A stretch of DNA of 64,000 nt from Hyphomicrobiales bacterium. Lineage in GTDB: Bacteria > Pseudomonadota > Alphaproteobacteria > Rhizobiales > Rhizobiaceae. Location: contig UCMT01000003.1 of assembly GCA_900473795.1 (NCBI GenBank), positions 1 to 64,000 on the forward strand, written 5' to 3'. The notes beneath the pieces were generated by a model. It worked only from the letters and a program-made list of their open reading frames with translations, made no database searches and was not told the origin of the DNA. Shown in pieces: positions 19,135 to 26,832 of the stretch (position 1 is its first letter; every line of letters begins with the position of its first letter). The translations under genes and the position numbers were made by a program.

Positions 19135-19575
19135 CTACCCACGCGCCCGCAATGCTGCCGTCAATGGAAGCCTCGTTTCAGCAAAGGCGGGCAACGCGCC
19201 GCCCACAATGCCGATTGCCAGCCCAAGTATCCCCGCAGTCAGCATGACGTCACCTGTCACCGCGAGTTGGAACGCCATGCGGGTGTTGTTTACGCCGATG
19301 GTGCTCGCCTGCCAACCGTTGAAGGCGAGCCATGATGCTGCAATCCCCACGACGACACCAAATGCCGCAAGCACAATCGCTTCAATCCAGGTCGACATGA
19401 AGGCAGAAACGCGGCTGAAACCGAGCGCCCGAACCGTGGCGATCTCGATCGTCCTGTCGGAAATCGAACTCATCATCGTGTTGAGCGCGCCAGCCGTTGC
19501 ACCAAGAGCCATCAGTAGCGCAATCGGCCAGCCGAACAGGCGGATGAGGTTGGCTGTGCGCGACGTCGAGGCCGG
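19135..19575 (-). pseudogene. C-terminal remnant of an FtsX/MacB-type ABC transporter permease
   Basis: The frame encodes SRTANLIRLFGWPIALLMAL, then DRTIEIATVRALGFSR and a final segment ending LPLTAALRARG. This is the last transmembrane half of an FtsX-like lipoprotein or peptide exporter permease. An in-frame TGA at 19576-19578 precedes it and the N-terminal core and partner ATPase are absent, so it is a truncated relic. Its end lies about 80 bp before the ligD start. Confidence 0.75.
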
Positions 19576-19662
19576 TCAGGTGCTCGTCATCCTCGATGAT
19601 GCAAGAGCGAAGAGAACGAGAAGCAAGATGGCGACGACGAAGGGAAGTGGAATAAAGAGCAT
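19576..19662 (-). other. Short hydrophobic open frame fused to the permease remnant
   Basis: A 28-codon frame (MLFIPLPFVVAILLLVLFAL, then ASSRMTST) ends with the TGA that precedes the FtsX remnant in the same frame. It looks like the first membrane segment of another protein joined to the relic by a deletion, or a microprotein. No good ribosome binding site is seen. The next 290 bp toward the helicase hold no recognisable gene. Confidence 0.3.
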
Positions 19663-19955
19663 GTGATGTGCACAAAGAGATGGAAAAGAATCGGCACGAC
19701 AATGACCGAGAATACGGTTGTAGGCGACCTCAATCGTGTTTTAGGTCGCGAGCTGCCCCGCAGACATTTGAGGGCCATACCCCGCTGCACTTCTCGTTAC
19801 CCAAATCTTTGGCTCGCGAGCCAGCCGGTCGTTGCTAAATCACCGGCACACCGCTTCCGCGCAGGCTCCATTCGTCACGGCGCCGGCATTGAAAAAACCT
19901 ACTTCGGTGATGGCTTCCGCTTCGAGCCATGCAATGACGCGACATTCCGATTTGG

Positions 19956-22022
19956 CTATTTCCACATTGTTTTCATTCGGGCGGCGACGTCGATGCGAAT
20001 CTGTTTGGCACTGCGCTCCGATGCAGAGGCGCTTACTGCGGGCCAGGTCCCCATCTCGAAAAACTGGAGAAGGGTCGCAGGGATAAAGCGGGTTCTCGAC
20101 GCGTAGACATGCCGATCACCTTGGGCGTGCTGGCCGCCGGTGAAGAAGCGCTGCGGCATGATCAGAGTAAGGCTGTCCTTCGCCCTTGTCATGCCGACAT
20201 AGAGCAGCCGACGTTCCTCCTCGATATCCTCGGTCGTGCCGACACCAAGATCCGACGGGATGCAACCATCGACCACATTCAGCATGAATACAGACCGCCA
20301 TTCCTGGCCTTTGGCCGAATGGATTGTCGACAGGATGAGATAGTCCTCATCCAGCAAAGGCATGCCCGCCTGGTCGCTGGTGGCATCGGGCGGATCAAGC
20401 GTCAGTTCTGTCAGGAACCGCTCGCGGCTGGGGTAGCCCGACGCGATCTGTTCGAGTTGCAGCAGGTCTGCCTTGCGGGTCTCTGCGTCTTCATGGATCC
20501 GATCGAGATGCGGCTCGTACCACGCCCGCGCCACGGCAATCTCCGACGGCCATTGGGAACCGGATCGCTTCAACCCTGACAGGAGCTCAACGAAAGGTAC
20601 CCATTCCTCACCGGTTTTCGGCGGTGGGGGAATCTCGGCGAGCGCGACGAGTGGCTCCGGATCGGCGGCTATGGTGTCCAGGATGCTGCCGGCCGTCTGC
20701 GGTCCGATTCCAGGCAACATCTGGAGCAGACGGAAGCCAGCGACGCGATCAAGCGGGTTTTGCGCAAACCGCAGGACGGCCAGCATGTCCTTGACATGCG
20801 CGCTATCCAGGAATTTCAGGCCGCCAAACTTGACGTAGGGGATATTTCGCCTCGTGAGTTCCACCTCAAGCGGACCGCTGTGGCTGGATGAACGGAAAAG
20901 AACGGCCTGCTGCTTCAGCATCACCCCGGTCTCACGGTTGGCGAGCACCTGTTCGACAATGTAGCCAGCTTGGTCGTTGTCGTCTTTCACCGTCAGCAGC
21001 GTTGGACGCTCTCCTGACGGCCTGTCCGTCCAGAGGTTCTTGGTGAAACGTTCCCGCGCAAGGTCGATGACGCCGTTGGCCGCCGCCAGGATCGTCTGGG
21101 TCGAACGATAATTGCGGTCAAGCGTGATGACGTTGGCCACCGGCGAGAACGCCTTTGGAAAGTCGAGGATATTCCTGACGGTTGCGGCGCGAAAGGAATA
21201 TATCGACTGCGCGTCGTCGCCCACGACAGTCAGGCCGCGTCCGCCCGGCTTCAGGGCCATGAGCACAGAGGCCTGGAGGCGATTGGTGTCCTGATATTCG
21301 TCGACCAGGACATGGTCGAACCGGTTTCCTATATCTTCGGCGAGTTCAGGCTCGCCCACCATTTGCGCCCAGTAGAGCAGAAGATCATCGTAGTCGAGGA
21401 CGTTCTGGGCTTGCTTTGCTTCGACATAGCCGGTGAACAGTTGCTTCAATTGCTGTTCCCACCCGGTGACCCAAGGGTACCAATTCCGAAGGACTTCGCT
21501 CAGCGGCGTTTCGGAATTGACTGTTCGCGAATAGATCGAAAGGCAGGTGCTTTTAGTGGGGAACCTCGTTTCGGTCTTGGAAAGGCCAAGCTCGTGCCGA
21601 ACCAGGTTCATCAGATCGGCGGAGTCCGCACGGTCGTGGATCGTGAAATCCGCATTGAGGCCGATCTGTTCGGCATAGATTCGCAGCAGCCGCGCGCCGA
21701 TCCCGTGGAACGTTCCCGCCCAGGCGAGGGCGTCCGTCATGATCGCAGAATTTGATCCGATAACCTGCGTGCAGATACGTTCTACCCGACGGGACATCTC
21801 CGATGCAGCGCGGCGGGAGAACGTCATAAGCAAAATCCGCCTGGGGTCGGCGCCGTTGACGATCAAGTGCGCCACACGGTGGGCAAGCGTGTTCGTCTTG
21901 CCCGACCCGGCTCCGGCGATGATCAACAATGGACCACCGGCCGTGTCAGCCGACGGTCCGACGCCATGCTCAACAGCAAGCCGCTGTTGTTCGTTCAATT
22001 TTTCCAGGTAAGCCGCAACCAA
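19956..22022 (-). CDS. UvrD/PcrA/Rep-like superfamily 1 DNA helicase
   Basis: A 688-aa ATP-dependent 3'-5' helicase. Visible SF1A motifs are Walker A GAGSGKTNTL (about 37-46), Ia LLMTFSRRAASEM, II VDEYQDTNR, III VVGDDAQSIYSFRAA, IV LDRNYRST, V ILSTIHSAKGQEW and VI LLYVGMTRAKD. The C-terminal tail after SRTRFIPATLL is short and lacks an obvious Tudor-like domain. It points the same way as the NHEJ operon about 900 bp downstream, separated by the FtsX relic. UvrD1 of mycobacteria acts with Ku, so a functional link is conceivable but not shown here. Confidence 0.92.
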   Translation of the reverse strand: MVAAYLEKLNEQQRLAVEHGVGPSADTAGGPLLIIAGAGSGKTNTLAHRVAHLIVNGADPRRILLMTFSRRAASEMSRRVERICTQVIGSNSAIMTDALAWAGTFHGIGARLLRIYAEQIGLNADFTIHDRADSADLMNLVRHELGLSKTETRFPTKSTCLSIYSRTVNSETPLSEVLRNWYPWVTGWEQQLKQLFTGYVEAKQAQNVLDYDDLLLYWAQMVGEPELAEDIGNRFDHVLVDEYQDTNRLQASVLMALKPGGRGLTVVGDDAQSIYSFRAATVRNILDFPKAFSPVANVITLDRNYRSTQTILAAANGVIDLARERFTKNLWTDRPSGERPTLLTVKDDNDQAGYIVEQVLANRETGVMLKQQAVLFRSSSHSGPLEVELTRRNIPYVKFGGLKFLDSAHVKDMLAVLRFAQNPLDRVAGFRLLQMLPGIGPQTAGSILDTIAADPEPLVALAEIPPPPKTGEEWVPFVELLSGLKRSGSQWPSEIAVARAWYEPHLDRIHEDAETRKADLLQLEQIASGYPSRERFLTELTLDPPDATSDQAGMPLLDEDYLILSTIHSAKGQEWRSVFMLNVVDGCIPSDLGVGTTEDIEEERRLLYVGMTRAKDSLTLIMPQRFFTGGQHAQGDRHVYASRTRFIPATLLQFFEMGTWPAVSASASERSAKQIRIDVAARMKTMWK

Positions 22023-22204
22023 GCCTTTTCCCCGAATTAACCTGTTGACCGGACCGCGCAGCGGCGGCGGATCGCAGAAAGCAACCGTCCCTAAGGACTT
22101 GCGAGATGTGGCACCACTCTGCTGGGTGGAACAAATACGGAACTATCATCTCGGACGGCTGTTGGAAAGGCCTCATGCACACCACCCCTCGTCGATCAGC
22201 GCGA

Positions 22205-22921
22205 CTATCCGGCACCCGCAAGGAATTCCTCCGTGTCCATGAGCTCGAGTTGCACGGAAAACCGATTGCCCAACAGTTCAAGGGAGGCATCGTGGGTCTG
22301 GTCGGCGGCGCTGCAGACAGCGTCCTTCAGAATAATGGTGCGATAGCCGAGGTCGATCGCGCCGAACACCGTCGCCATGACGCAGACGTCCGTCTCGCCA
22401 CCACTGACGATGAGGGTGGAAACCTGCTCGCGGCAAAGGGCGCTATGCAGGCGTCCATCGAACCAGGGAGAGTAGACGTGTTTGTCAAAACGTCTGGCCG
22501 GAGGAATAAGCTTGTTCAGACAGGGCACGACGTCGACCATTTCCCGCGGCAAATGCTCGCCCGTCATCATCCACCATTTGCTGTAGTAGGCGCGCCAAGT
22601 CCCCGGTAGCGCGGCAGGATGCTCCGGCGGGACAAATCGCGTGAAGACGGTCCGCTGGGCGTGACGCCCTGCCAGCTCCTCGATCTGCGGCAGTACCGTC
22701 TCCATCCAGGGGACATGCCAGGGCGTCTCCTCAGCAAACATCCGTTGCATGTCGACACAGATATGGCGCCACTCCATCGCTTCGTCTCCGGTAGAGGAGT
22801 GCCAAACGTAACCGGGCCTTGAAAGTTCCGCTCGTGCGGCGTCCAACTTCGCATCGAAGATCGACACTGCAGCATCTTGCATTTCCTCAGGGCGGAGCGC
22901 AGGTCCGCCCTCGTCCGGCAA
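22205..22921 (-). CDS. Isochorismatase-family cysteine hydrolase
   Basis: A 238-aa frame of the isochorismatase/nicotinamidase superfamily. Seen are the catalytic Asp in HICVDMQRMF, the Lys candidate in RRFDKHVYSPW and the nucleophile Cys in VSGGETDVCVMATV, with the final strand around ILKDAVCS. The start is uncertain. The frame opens at a TTG at 22921, while the ATG at 22777 (MEWRHICVDMQ) has GGAG 8 nt upstream and would give 190 aa. The 48 preceding residues look protein-like, so the longer form is listed. The substrate (an amide or vinyl ether) is unknown. Confidence 0.8.
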   Translation of the reverse strand: MPDEGGPALRPEEMQDAAVSIFDAKLDAARAELSRPGYVWHSSTGDEAMEWRHICVDMQRMFAEETPWHVPWMETVLPQIEELAGRHAQRTVFTRFVPPEHPAALPGTWRAYYSKWWMMTGEHLPREMVDVVPCLNKLIPPARRFDKHVYSPWFDGRLHSALCREQVSTLIVSGGETDVCVMATVFGAIDLGYRTIILKDAVCSAADQTHDASLELLGNRFSVQLELMDTEEFLAGAG

Positions 22922-23143
22922 ACAATCGAAATGGCTTTTCCGGCAGTTTCTGCCCGGTCATGGCGAACGCCAAGATAGGTTCAGTGGTGGGGGGCTGTAG
23001 CGCGAAGGTGCAGCAAAAAGGAATGCCGCAACACCACAGGGTCGAGACTGATACAGGTCGGACCCCGCAGTGTGATACGCTACGACGGGAGCACGGTTGC
23101 ACTCCGCTCGAGCCGAGCACCATCCGCTACCGGAGAATAGGGG

Positions 23144-23341
23144 CTAATGGACTTCCTGTTCTACCAAAGCATCGATCAGGCGAATCTGAGACCGCACGCC
23201 ACGGCTGTATTCTGAAATCAGCACCGCCGCTTCCTTGGTGGCCTCGCTTCGCGGCAAATTCTTTTGGCGGCACCATGCATCGAGTACGGCTTGTAGCAGA
23301 GCAATATCTTTTGGCGGTATGGAGGTGGCAAAATGTTGCAT
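23144..23341 (-). CDS. Small hypothetical protein
   Basis: A 65-aa product starting at 23341 (MQHFATSIPPKDIALLQ) with GGAGGG about 7 nt upstream. The sequence continues with LLQAVLDAWCRQKNL and ends with VRSQIRLIDALVEQEVH. It has the feel of the short rhizobial proteins with two or three amphipathic helices. No function is known to me. It lies divergent from rpsU across a 240-bp spacer. Confidence 0.6.
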   Translation of the reverse strand: MQHFATSIPPKDIALLQAVLDAWCRQKNLPRSEATKEAAVLISEYSRGVRSQIRLIDALVEQEVH

Positions 23342-23584
23342 CGTTATCCCTCCCAAGGATGACACCGACACTGTGACAGATCGCCTCCCGCGATCTCCAG
23401 CGATACCACTTTAGTCCAATTTTACCCACGGTAAAACAGATGTTTGGGACGATATTTCCTCATTACGGACACACGCACAATCATCTCTGTGAAGAATGGT
23501 CCAACAACCCGCTAGCAAATTTTTCCAAACGCTATAGATTGCGCTGCCATCTCTCCTAAAAACGCAGGTTCCAAAAGGGTTCAC

Positions 23585-23818
23585 ATGCAAGTATTGGTTC
23601 GCGACAACAATGTTGATCAAGCTCTCCGTGTATTGAAGAAGAAGCTTCAACGAGAGGGTATCTTCCGCGAAATGCGGTTGCGGGAAGCGTACGAGAAGCC
23701 GTCGGTAAAGAAGGCACGCCAGAAGTCCGAGGCCGTTAGCCGTCAGCGCAAGAATGCTCGTAAACAGCTTCAGCGCGAGGGCCTTTTGCCCGCGGCCAAG
23801 AAGAAGACCGGCCGATGA
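23585..23818 (+). CDS. rpsU: 30S ribosomal protein S21
   Basis: A 77-aa basic protein starting [20 protein letters not shown] and continuing [20 protein letters not shown], which is the bS21 family from end to end. bS21 sits near the anti-Shine-Dalgarno of 16S rRNA and assists initiation. Rhizobia often have more than one rpsU, some cold-inducible and next to csp genes. No csp gene is seen here. A compact hairpin overlaps its stop codon. Confidence 0.95.
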   Translation: MQVLVRDNNVDQALRVLKKKLQREGIFREMRLREAYEKPSVKKARQKSEAVSRQRKNARKQLQREGLLPAAKKKTGR

Positions 23819-23833
23819 AGGCGATGCGCCTTC
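23817..23833 (+). terminator. Hairpin at the end of rpsU
   Basis: GAAGGCG-ATG-CGCCTTC is a perfect 7-bp stem with a 3-nt loop, starting within the rpsU stop codon and followed by a short T-containing run (GCGATTTTCGGCTTTT). It is likely an intrinsic terminator, though the T tract is imperfect. Confidence 0.55.
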
Positions 23834-23892
23834 GCGATTTTCGGCTTTTCTGAGTATGACTGCGCGCTAGTAGCAGATCGATCGCCGGTTCC

Positions 23893-23933
23893 CGCCAGCC
23901 CTTTGCGGACATCACGTCCGCAAAGGGCTGGCG
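23893..23933. repeat. Perfect 18-bp inverted repeat with 5-nt loop
   Basis: The left arm CGCCAGCCCTTTGCGGAC and its exact complement flank ATCAC. No T tract follows on either side, so it is not a typical intrinsic terminator. It lies about 60 bp after the rpsU hairpin. Confidence 0.7.
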
Positions 23934-24342
23934 CTTGCGCGTCATTTGAGTCGATTGACCCAATCTCCATTGGACAAGATTTCCTCTCCGCTCCCCGTTG
24001 ATGACCCGACTTTCGTTTCCGGACCGGCCTTGGTGATGGGACCAAGTCAGAGGTTTTAGCGCCACAAACTCATCCGCATTGTCCCATCGTGCCTCGACTC
24101 TGCGGCTGCTGAATGGGAATTCCAGCTGCCAAAGCAGGCGGCCCCTTTTGGCGCGCCGTCGATGGTTGACCCCGCAGAGTTCAGGGACCTTTGACCATCG
24201 CTGGCACGCGTGCGTTGAGCGAGGCGTCTCTGGCGTGCCGATGGTCAAGCAAAAACGCCGACAGCAGCTGCGTGTTGCCCCCCTCCCGCCGCACATCAAT
24301 TCTGAAGCCACTCGTCTTTTGCAAACCTCTGCAATCAGGGCG
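23934..24342. other. Intergenic stretch before the uronate regulator
   Basis: About 400 bp without a supported gene. A minus-strand frame crosses it (24311 down to 23736, antisense to rpsU) but shows no family pattern. Confidence 0.4.
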
Positions 24343-24389
24343 TTGACTTATCTTTCGCAGCGCGTATTGTTTGAATATTGGTATGACCA
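24343..24389 (+). promoter_or_regulatory. Promoter with UxuR/ExuR-like operator
   Basis: TTGACT (24343-24348) and TATTGT (24365-24370), 16 bp apart, resemble a sigma-70 promoter. The half-sites TGGT-ATG-ACCA follow at 24379-24389, close to the known E. coli UxuR/ExuR operator core TTGGTATACCAA. The site lies where bound repressor would block the start of the regulator transcript, fitting autoregulation of the FadR-type gene and the uxu operon. Confidence 0.5.
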
Positions 24390-24440
24390 CCTTGCCACAT
24401 GACCGCTTGCGGCCAGATGCTGGCACTATCGAGGAAGCCG

Positions 24441-25184
24441 ATGTTCTCTGCCGTGGAATCGCGCCGCCTGTATCGCCAGGTGGCGGACCAAATGCGAAGC
24501 CTGATCGAACGGGGCGAGTTGGCTCCCGGCTCTCGGCTTCCGGCCGAGCGCGAGCTGGCGCAGATGCTCGGCGTGTCCCGCCCGACCGTTCGCGAAGCGC
24601 TGATCGTGCTGGAGGTTGAAGGCTTCGTCGATATCCGCATGGGCTCGGGCATCTACGTGACGGCGCGCAAGAGGACGCCGGCTGACCTGCCGCCGGAGGA
24701 TTTCGAAGGACCGTTCGAATTACTGAGGGCGCGCGCTGTCGTGGAATGCGCAGTGGCCGAAGAGGCCGCCCGACTGGCACGGCCGGAGCATATCGCGTTG
24801 ATGGACGACAATCTGACCAAGATGGCAGCCGCACTCGAAGACCGGCGCCTGGCGCTGGCGCTCGACCGCGACTTCCACGTCATCGTTTCGGGCATCATCG
24901 CCAATGCGACGCTAAACCGTTTCATCGGCAGCATTCACGACATGCGCATGACGCCCTATTTCGAGAAGCTCGCCAGCTATTTCGAAAACACCGAGACCTG
25001 GCGGGCCGCAATGGAGGAGCATCGCGCCATCCGGGACGCGATTGCCGCCGGCGACCCGGTCGCCGCTCGGGCCGCGATGCGTGCGCATCTCGACCAATCT
25101 CAGCTTCGCCTGTCGGAAAGTTTCGGGGAGGAACCGTCCGACAGCACGATACCGGCCGCGTGGAGGCGTGCCGGGGGCAACTAG
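24441..25184 (+). CDS. FadR-subfamily GntR regulator (UxuR-like) of the uronate operon
   Basis: A 247-aa regulator. The ATG at 24441 (MFSAVESRRLYRQVADQM) is chosen because GAGGAAG lies just upstream. The winged HTH is LAQMLGVSRPTVREALIVLE, and the C-terminal helical FCD ligand domain begins near FELLRARAVVECAVAEEAAR with the metal-binding His in FHVIVS. It opens a same-strand operon with a TRAP transporter and idnD-uxuA-uxuB. The effector is therefore probably a hexuronate-derived ketose or hexonate such as fructuronate. Confidence 0.88.
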   Translation: MFSAVESRRLYRQVADQMRSLIERGELAPGSRLPAERELAQMLGVSRPTVREALIVLEVEGFVDIRMGSGIYVTARKRTPADLPPEDFEGPFELLRARAVVECAVAEEAARLARPEHIALMDDNLTKMAAALEDRRLALALDRDFHVIVSGIIANATLNRFIGSIHDMRMTPYFEKLASYFENTETWRAAMEEHRAIRDAIAAGDPVAARAAMRAHLDQSQLRLSESFGEEPSDSTIPAAWRRAGGN

Positions 25185-25217
25185 CCACAACCACTTCAAC
25201 TTGGGAGGAGCATGAAC

Positions 25218-26192
25218 ATGAAGTTCAAATTGACAATGTTACTTGGCGCGACGGCCGCCATCCTGGCCTCGGCGTTCACCGCGCAGGCTGAGACCGCGCT
25301 GAAATGGGCGCATGTCTATGAAACATCCGAACCGTTCCACACCGAATCCGTCTGGGCGGCCGAAGAGATCGGCAAGCGCACCGAGGGGCGCTACAAGATC
25401 GATGTCTTCCCGGCCTCGCAGCTCGGCAAGGAAGCCGATCTCAACCAGGGTCTGAAGCTCGGCACGGTCGACATCATCATTTCCGGATCGAGCTTTGCCG
25501 CGCGCGAATATGCGCCGATCGGCGTCACCTATTACCCCTATACCTTCCGCGATCCGGCCCACCTGATCGCCTACACCAAAAGCGATGTCTTCAAGCGCCT
25601 GGCCAAGGGCTACGAGGACGCATCGGGCAACCATATTACCGCCGTCACCTATTATGGCACCCGCCAGACGACGTCGAACCGGCCGATCGGCAAATGCAGC
25701 GACATGCAAGGCCTGAAGATGCGCGTCCCGGACGTACCGGCCTATCTTGCGATGCCGCGCGCCTGCGGCGCCAACACGACGCCGATCGCTTTTGCAGAAG
25801 TCTATCTTGCCCTGCAGAACGGCACGGTCGAAGCCCAGGAAAACCCGCTGACGACAATCGAGGCGAAGAAATTCTTCGAGGTGCAGAAGCACATCGTGCT
25901 GACGGGCCACATCGTCGACCATCTGAACACCCTGGTATCGAAGACGGTCTGGTCTCAGCTCTCCGATGCCGACAAGCAGATTTTCACAGAGGTGATGCAG
26001 GAGGCTGCCGAGCGCGCCACCAAGATCATCGAAGAGCGTGAGAAGAAACTGGTCTCGACCTTCAAGGAAAAGGGCATAGACGTTACCGAAGTCGACAAGG
26101 GCGATTTCGAGAAGACCGTTGTGGAAAAGGTCGCACTCGAAGACCTTGGCTACAAGAAGGAAGACTGGGACGCGATCCGCGCCGTGAAGTGA
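25218..26192 (+). CDS. TRAP transporter solute-binding protein (DctP family)
   Basis: A 324-aa periplasmic binding protein. The start at 25218 has GGAGGAG 7 nt upstream; the ATG 6 nt earlier is too close to it. The signal peptide ends near AFTAQA. DctP features are KWAHVYETSEPFHTESVWAA, the conserved MRVPDVPAY segment carrying the carboxylate-binding Arg, and EAQENPLTTIE. Neighbours uxuA, uxuB and idnD point to a hexuronate or hexonate ligand. A strong hairpin follows the stop codon, which usually raises the level of the binding-protein message over the permease genes. Confidence 0.92.
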   Translation: MKFKLTMLLGATAAILASAFTAQAETALKWAHVYETSEPFHTESVWAAEEIGKRTEGRYKIDVFPASQLGKEADLNQGLKLGTVDIIISGSSFAAREYAPIGVTYYPYTFRDPAHLIAYTKSDVFKRLAKGYEDASGNHITAVTYYGTRQTTSNRPIGKCSDMQGLKMRVPDVPAYLAMPRACGANTTPIAFAEVYLALQNGTVEAQENPLTTIEAKKFFEVQKHIVLTGHIVDHLNTLVSKTVWSQLSDADKQIFTEVMQEAAERATKIIEEREKKLVSTFKEKGIDVTEVDKGDFEKTVVEKVALEDLGYKKEDWDAIRAVK

Positions 26193-26201
26193 ATGTTCGC
26201 G

Positions 26202-26229
26202 CCGGCTGCTCGGAGTCGAGCGGCCGGCA
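26202..26229 (+). promoter_or_regulatory. Intercistronic hairpin between dctP and dctQ
   Basis: A 12-bp stem with a single T.G pair and a GAGT loop lies 10 nt after the dctP stop. With no T run it is more likely an mRNA-stabilising or partial-attenuation element than a full terminator. Confidence 0.6.
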
Positions 26230-26256
26230 TTCCGCACTCCATCGTCGGATGTTTCC

Positions 26257-26829
26257 ATGTCACAAGAAGTCCATACGCCGATTACGGCGGAAGAACTTGC
26301 TCATTCCTTTGAAGACGCAGCTCAGACCGCCGATGTTTCAAACTATGCCGTGGAGGATTGGGCCACACTCGCTATCTTCTGGGTGATGACAGGTTGTGTG
26401 TTCCTGCAGTTCTTCACCCGCTATGTCCTTAATGATTCCTATGCCTGGACCGAGGAAATCGCCACCAACTGCCTGATCGCTATCGTGTTTCTCGGCTCGG
26501 TCATGTGTGTTCGTGTGTCACGCCACATCCAGGTCGACGTGCTCTATCATTACCTTCCGCAACGTACCGCCCGTGCGCTCGCGATTTTCGTCGATCTCGT
26601 GCGCATCGGCTTCTTCGCCTATGCCTGCTGGCTGATGTGGCGCTATGTGGCGATCGTCGCCGACGAACGCATGGTGACCGTCGATCTGCCACGCAACATT
26701 GTTTTCTACAGCGTGATGGCCGGCTTCGTGCTGATGCTCGGTCGTTCCATCCAGGTCTTTGTCGCCAATCAGCGGCGGGGCTATTCGGTTCTCGAAAAGC
26801 CCGAGGAATTTCAGAAGGTTGAGGATTGA
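26257..26829 (+). CDS. TRAP transporter small permease (DctQ family)
   Basis: A 190-aa protein with four membrane segments (WATLAIFWVMTGCVFLQFF, NCLIAIVFLGSVMCVRVS, LAIFVDLVRIGFFAYACWL and NIVFYSVMAGFVLMLGRSI). The N-terminal 30 residues are cytoplasmic. It pairs with DctM in the membrane and supports uptake coupled to a sodium or proton gradient. It is 3 nt from dctM. Confidence 0.9.
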   Translation: MSQEVHTPITAEELAHSFEDAAQTADVSNYAVEDWATLAIFWVMTGCVFLQFFTRYVLNDSYAWTEEIATNCLIAIVFLGSVMCVRVSRHIQVDVLYHYLPQRTARALAIFVDLVRIGFFAYACWLMWRYVAIVADERMVTVDLPRNIVFYSVMAGFVLMLGRSIQVFVANQRRGYSVLEKPEEFQKVED

Positions 26830-26832
26830 TCC

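Noticed and set aside
23736..24311. 191-codon minus-strand frame overlapping rpsU
   Set aside because: Antisense to a certain ribosomal gene over part of its length and no family match, although the middle looks mildly protein-like.
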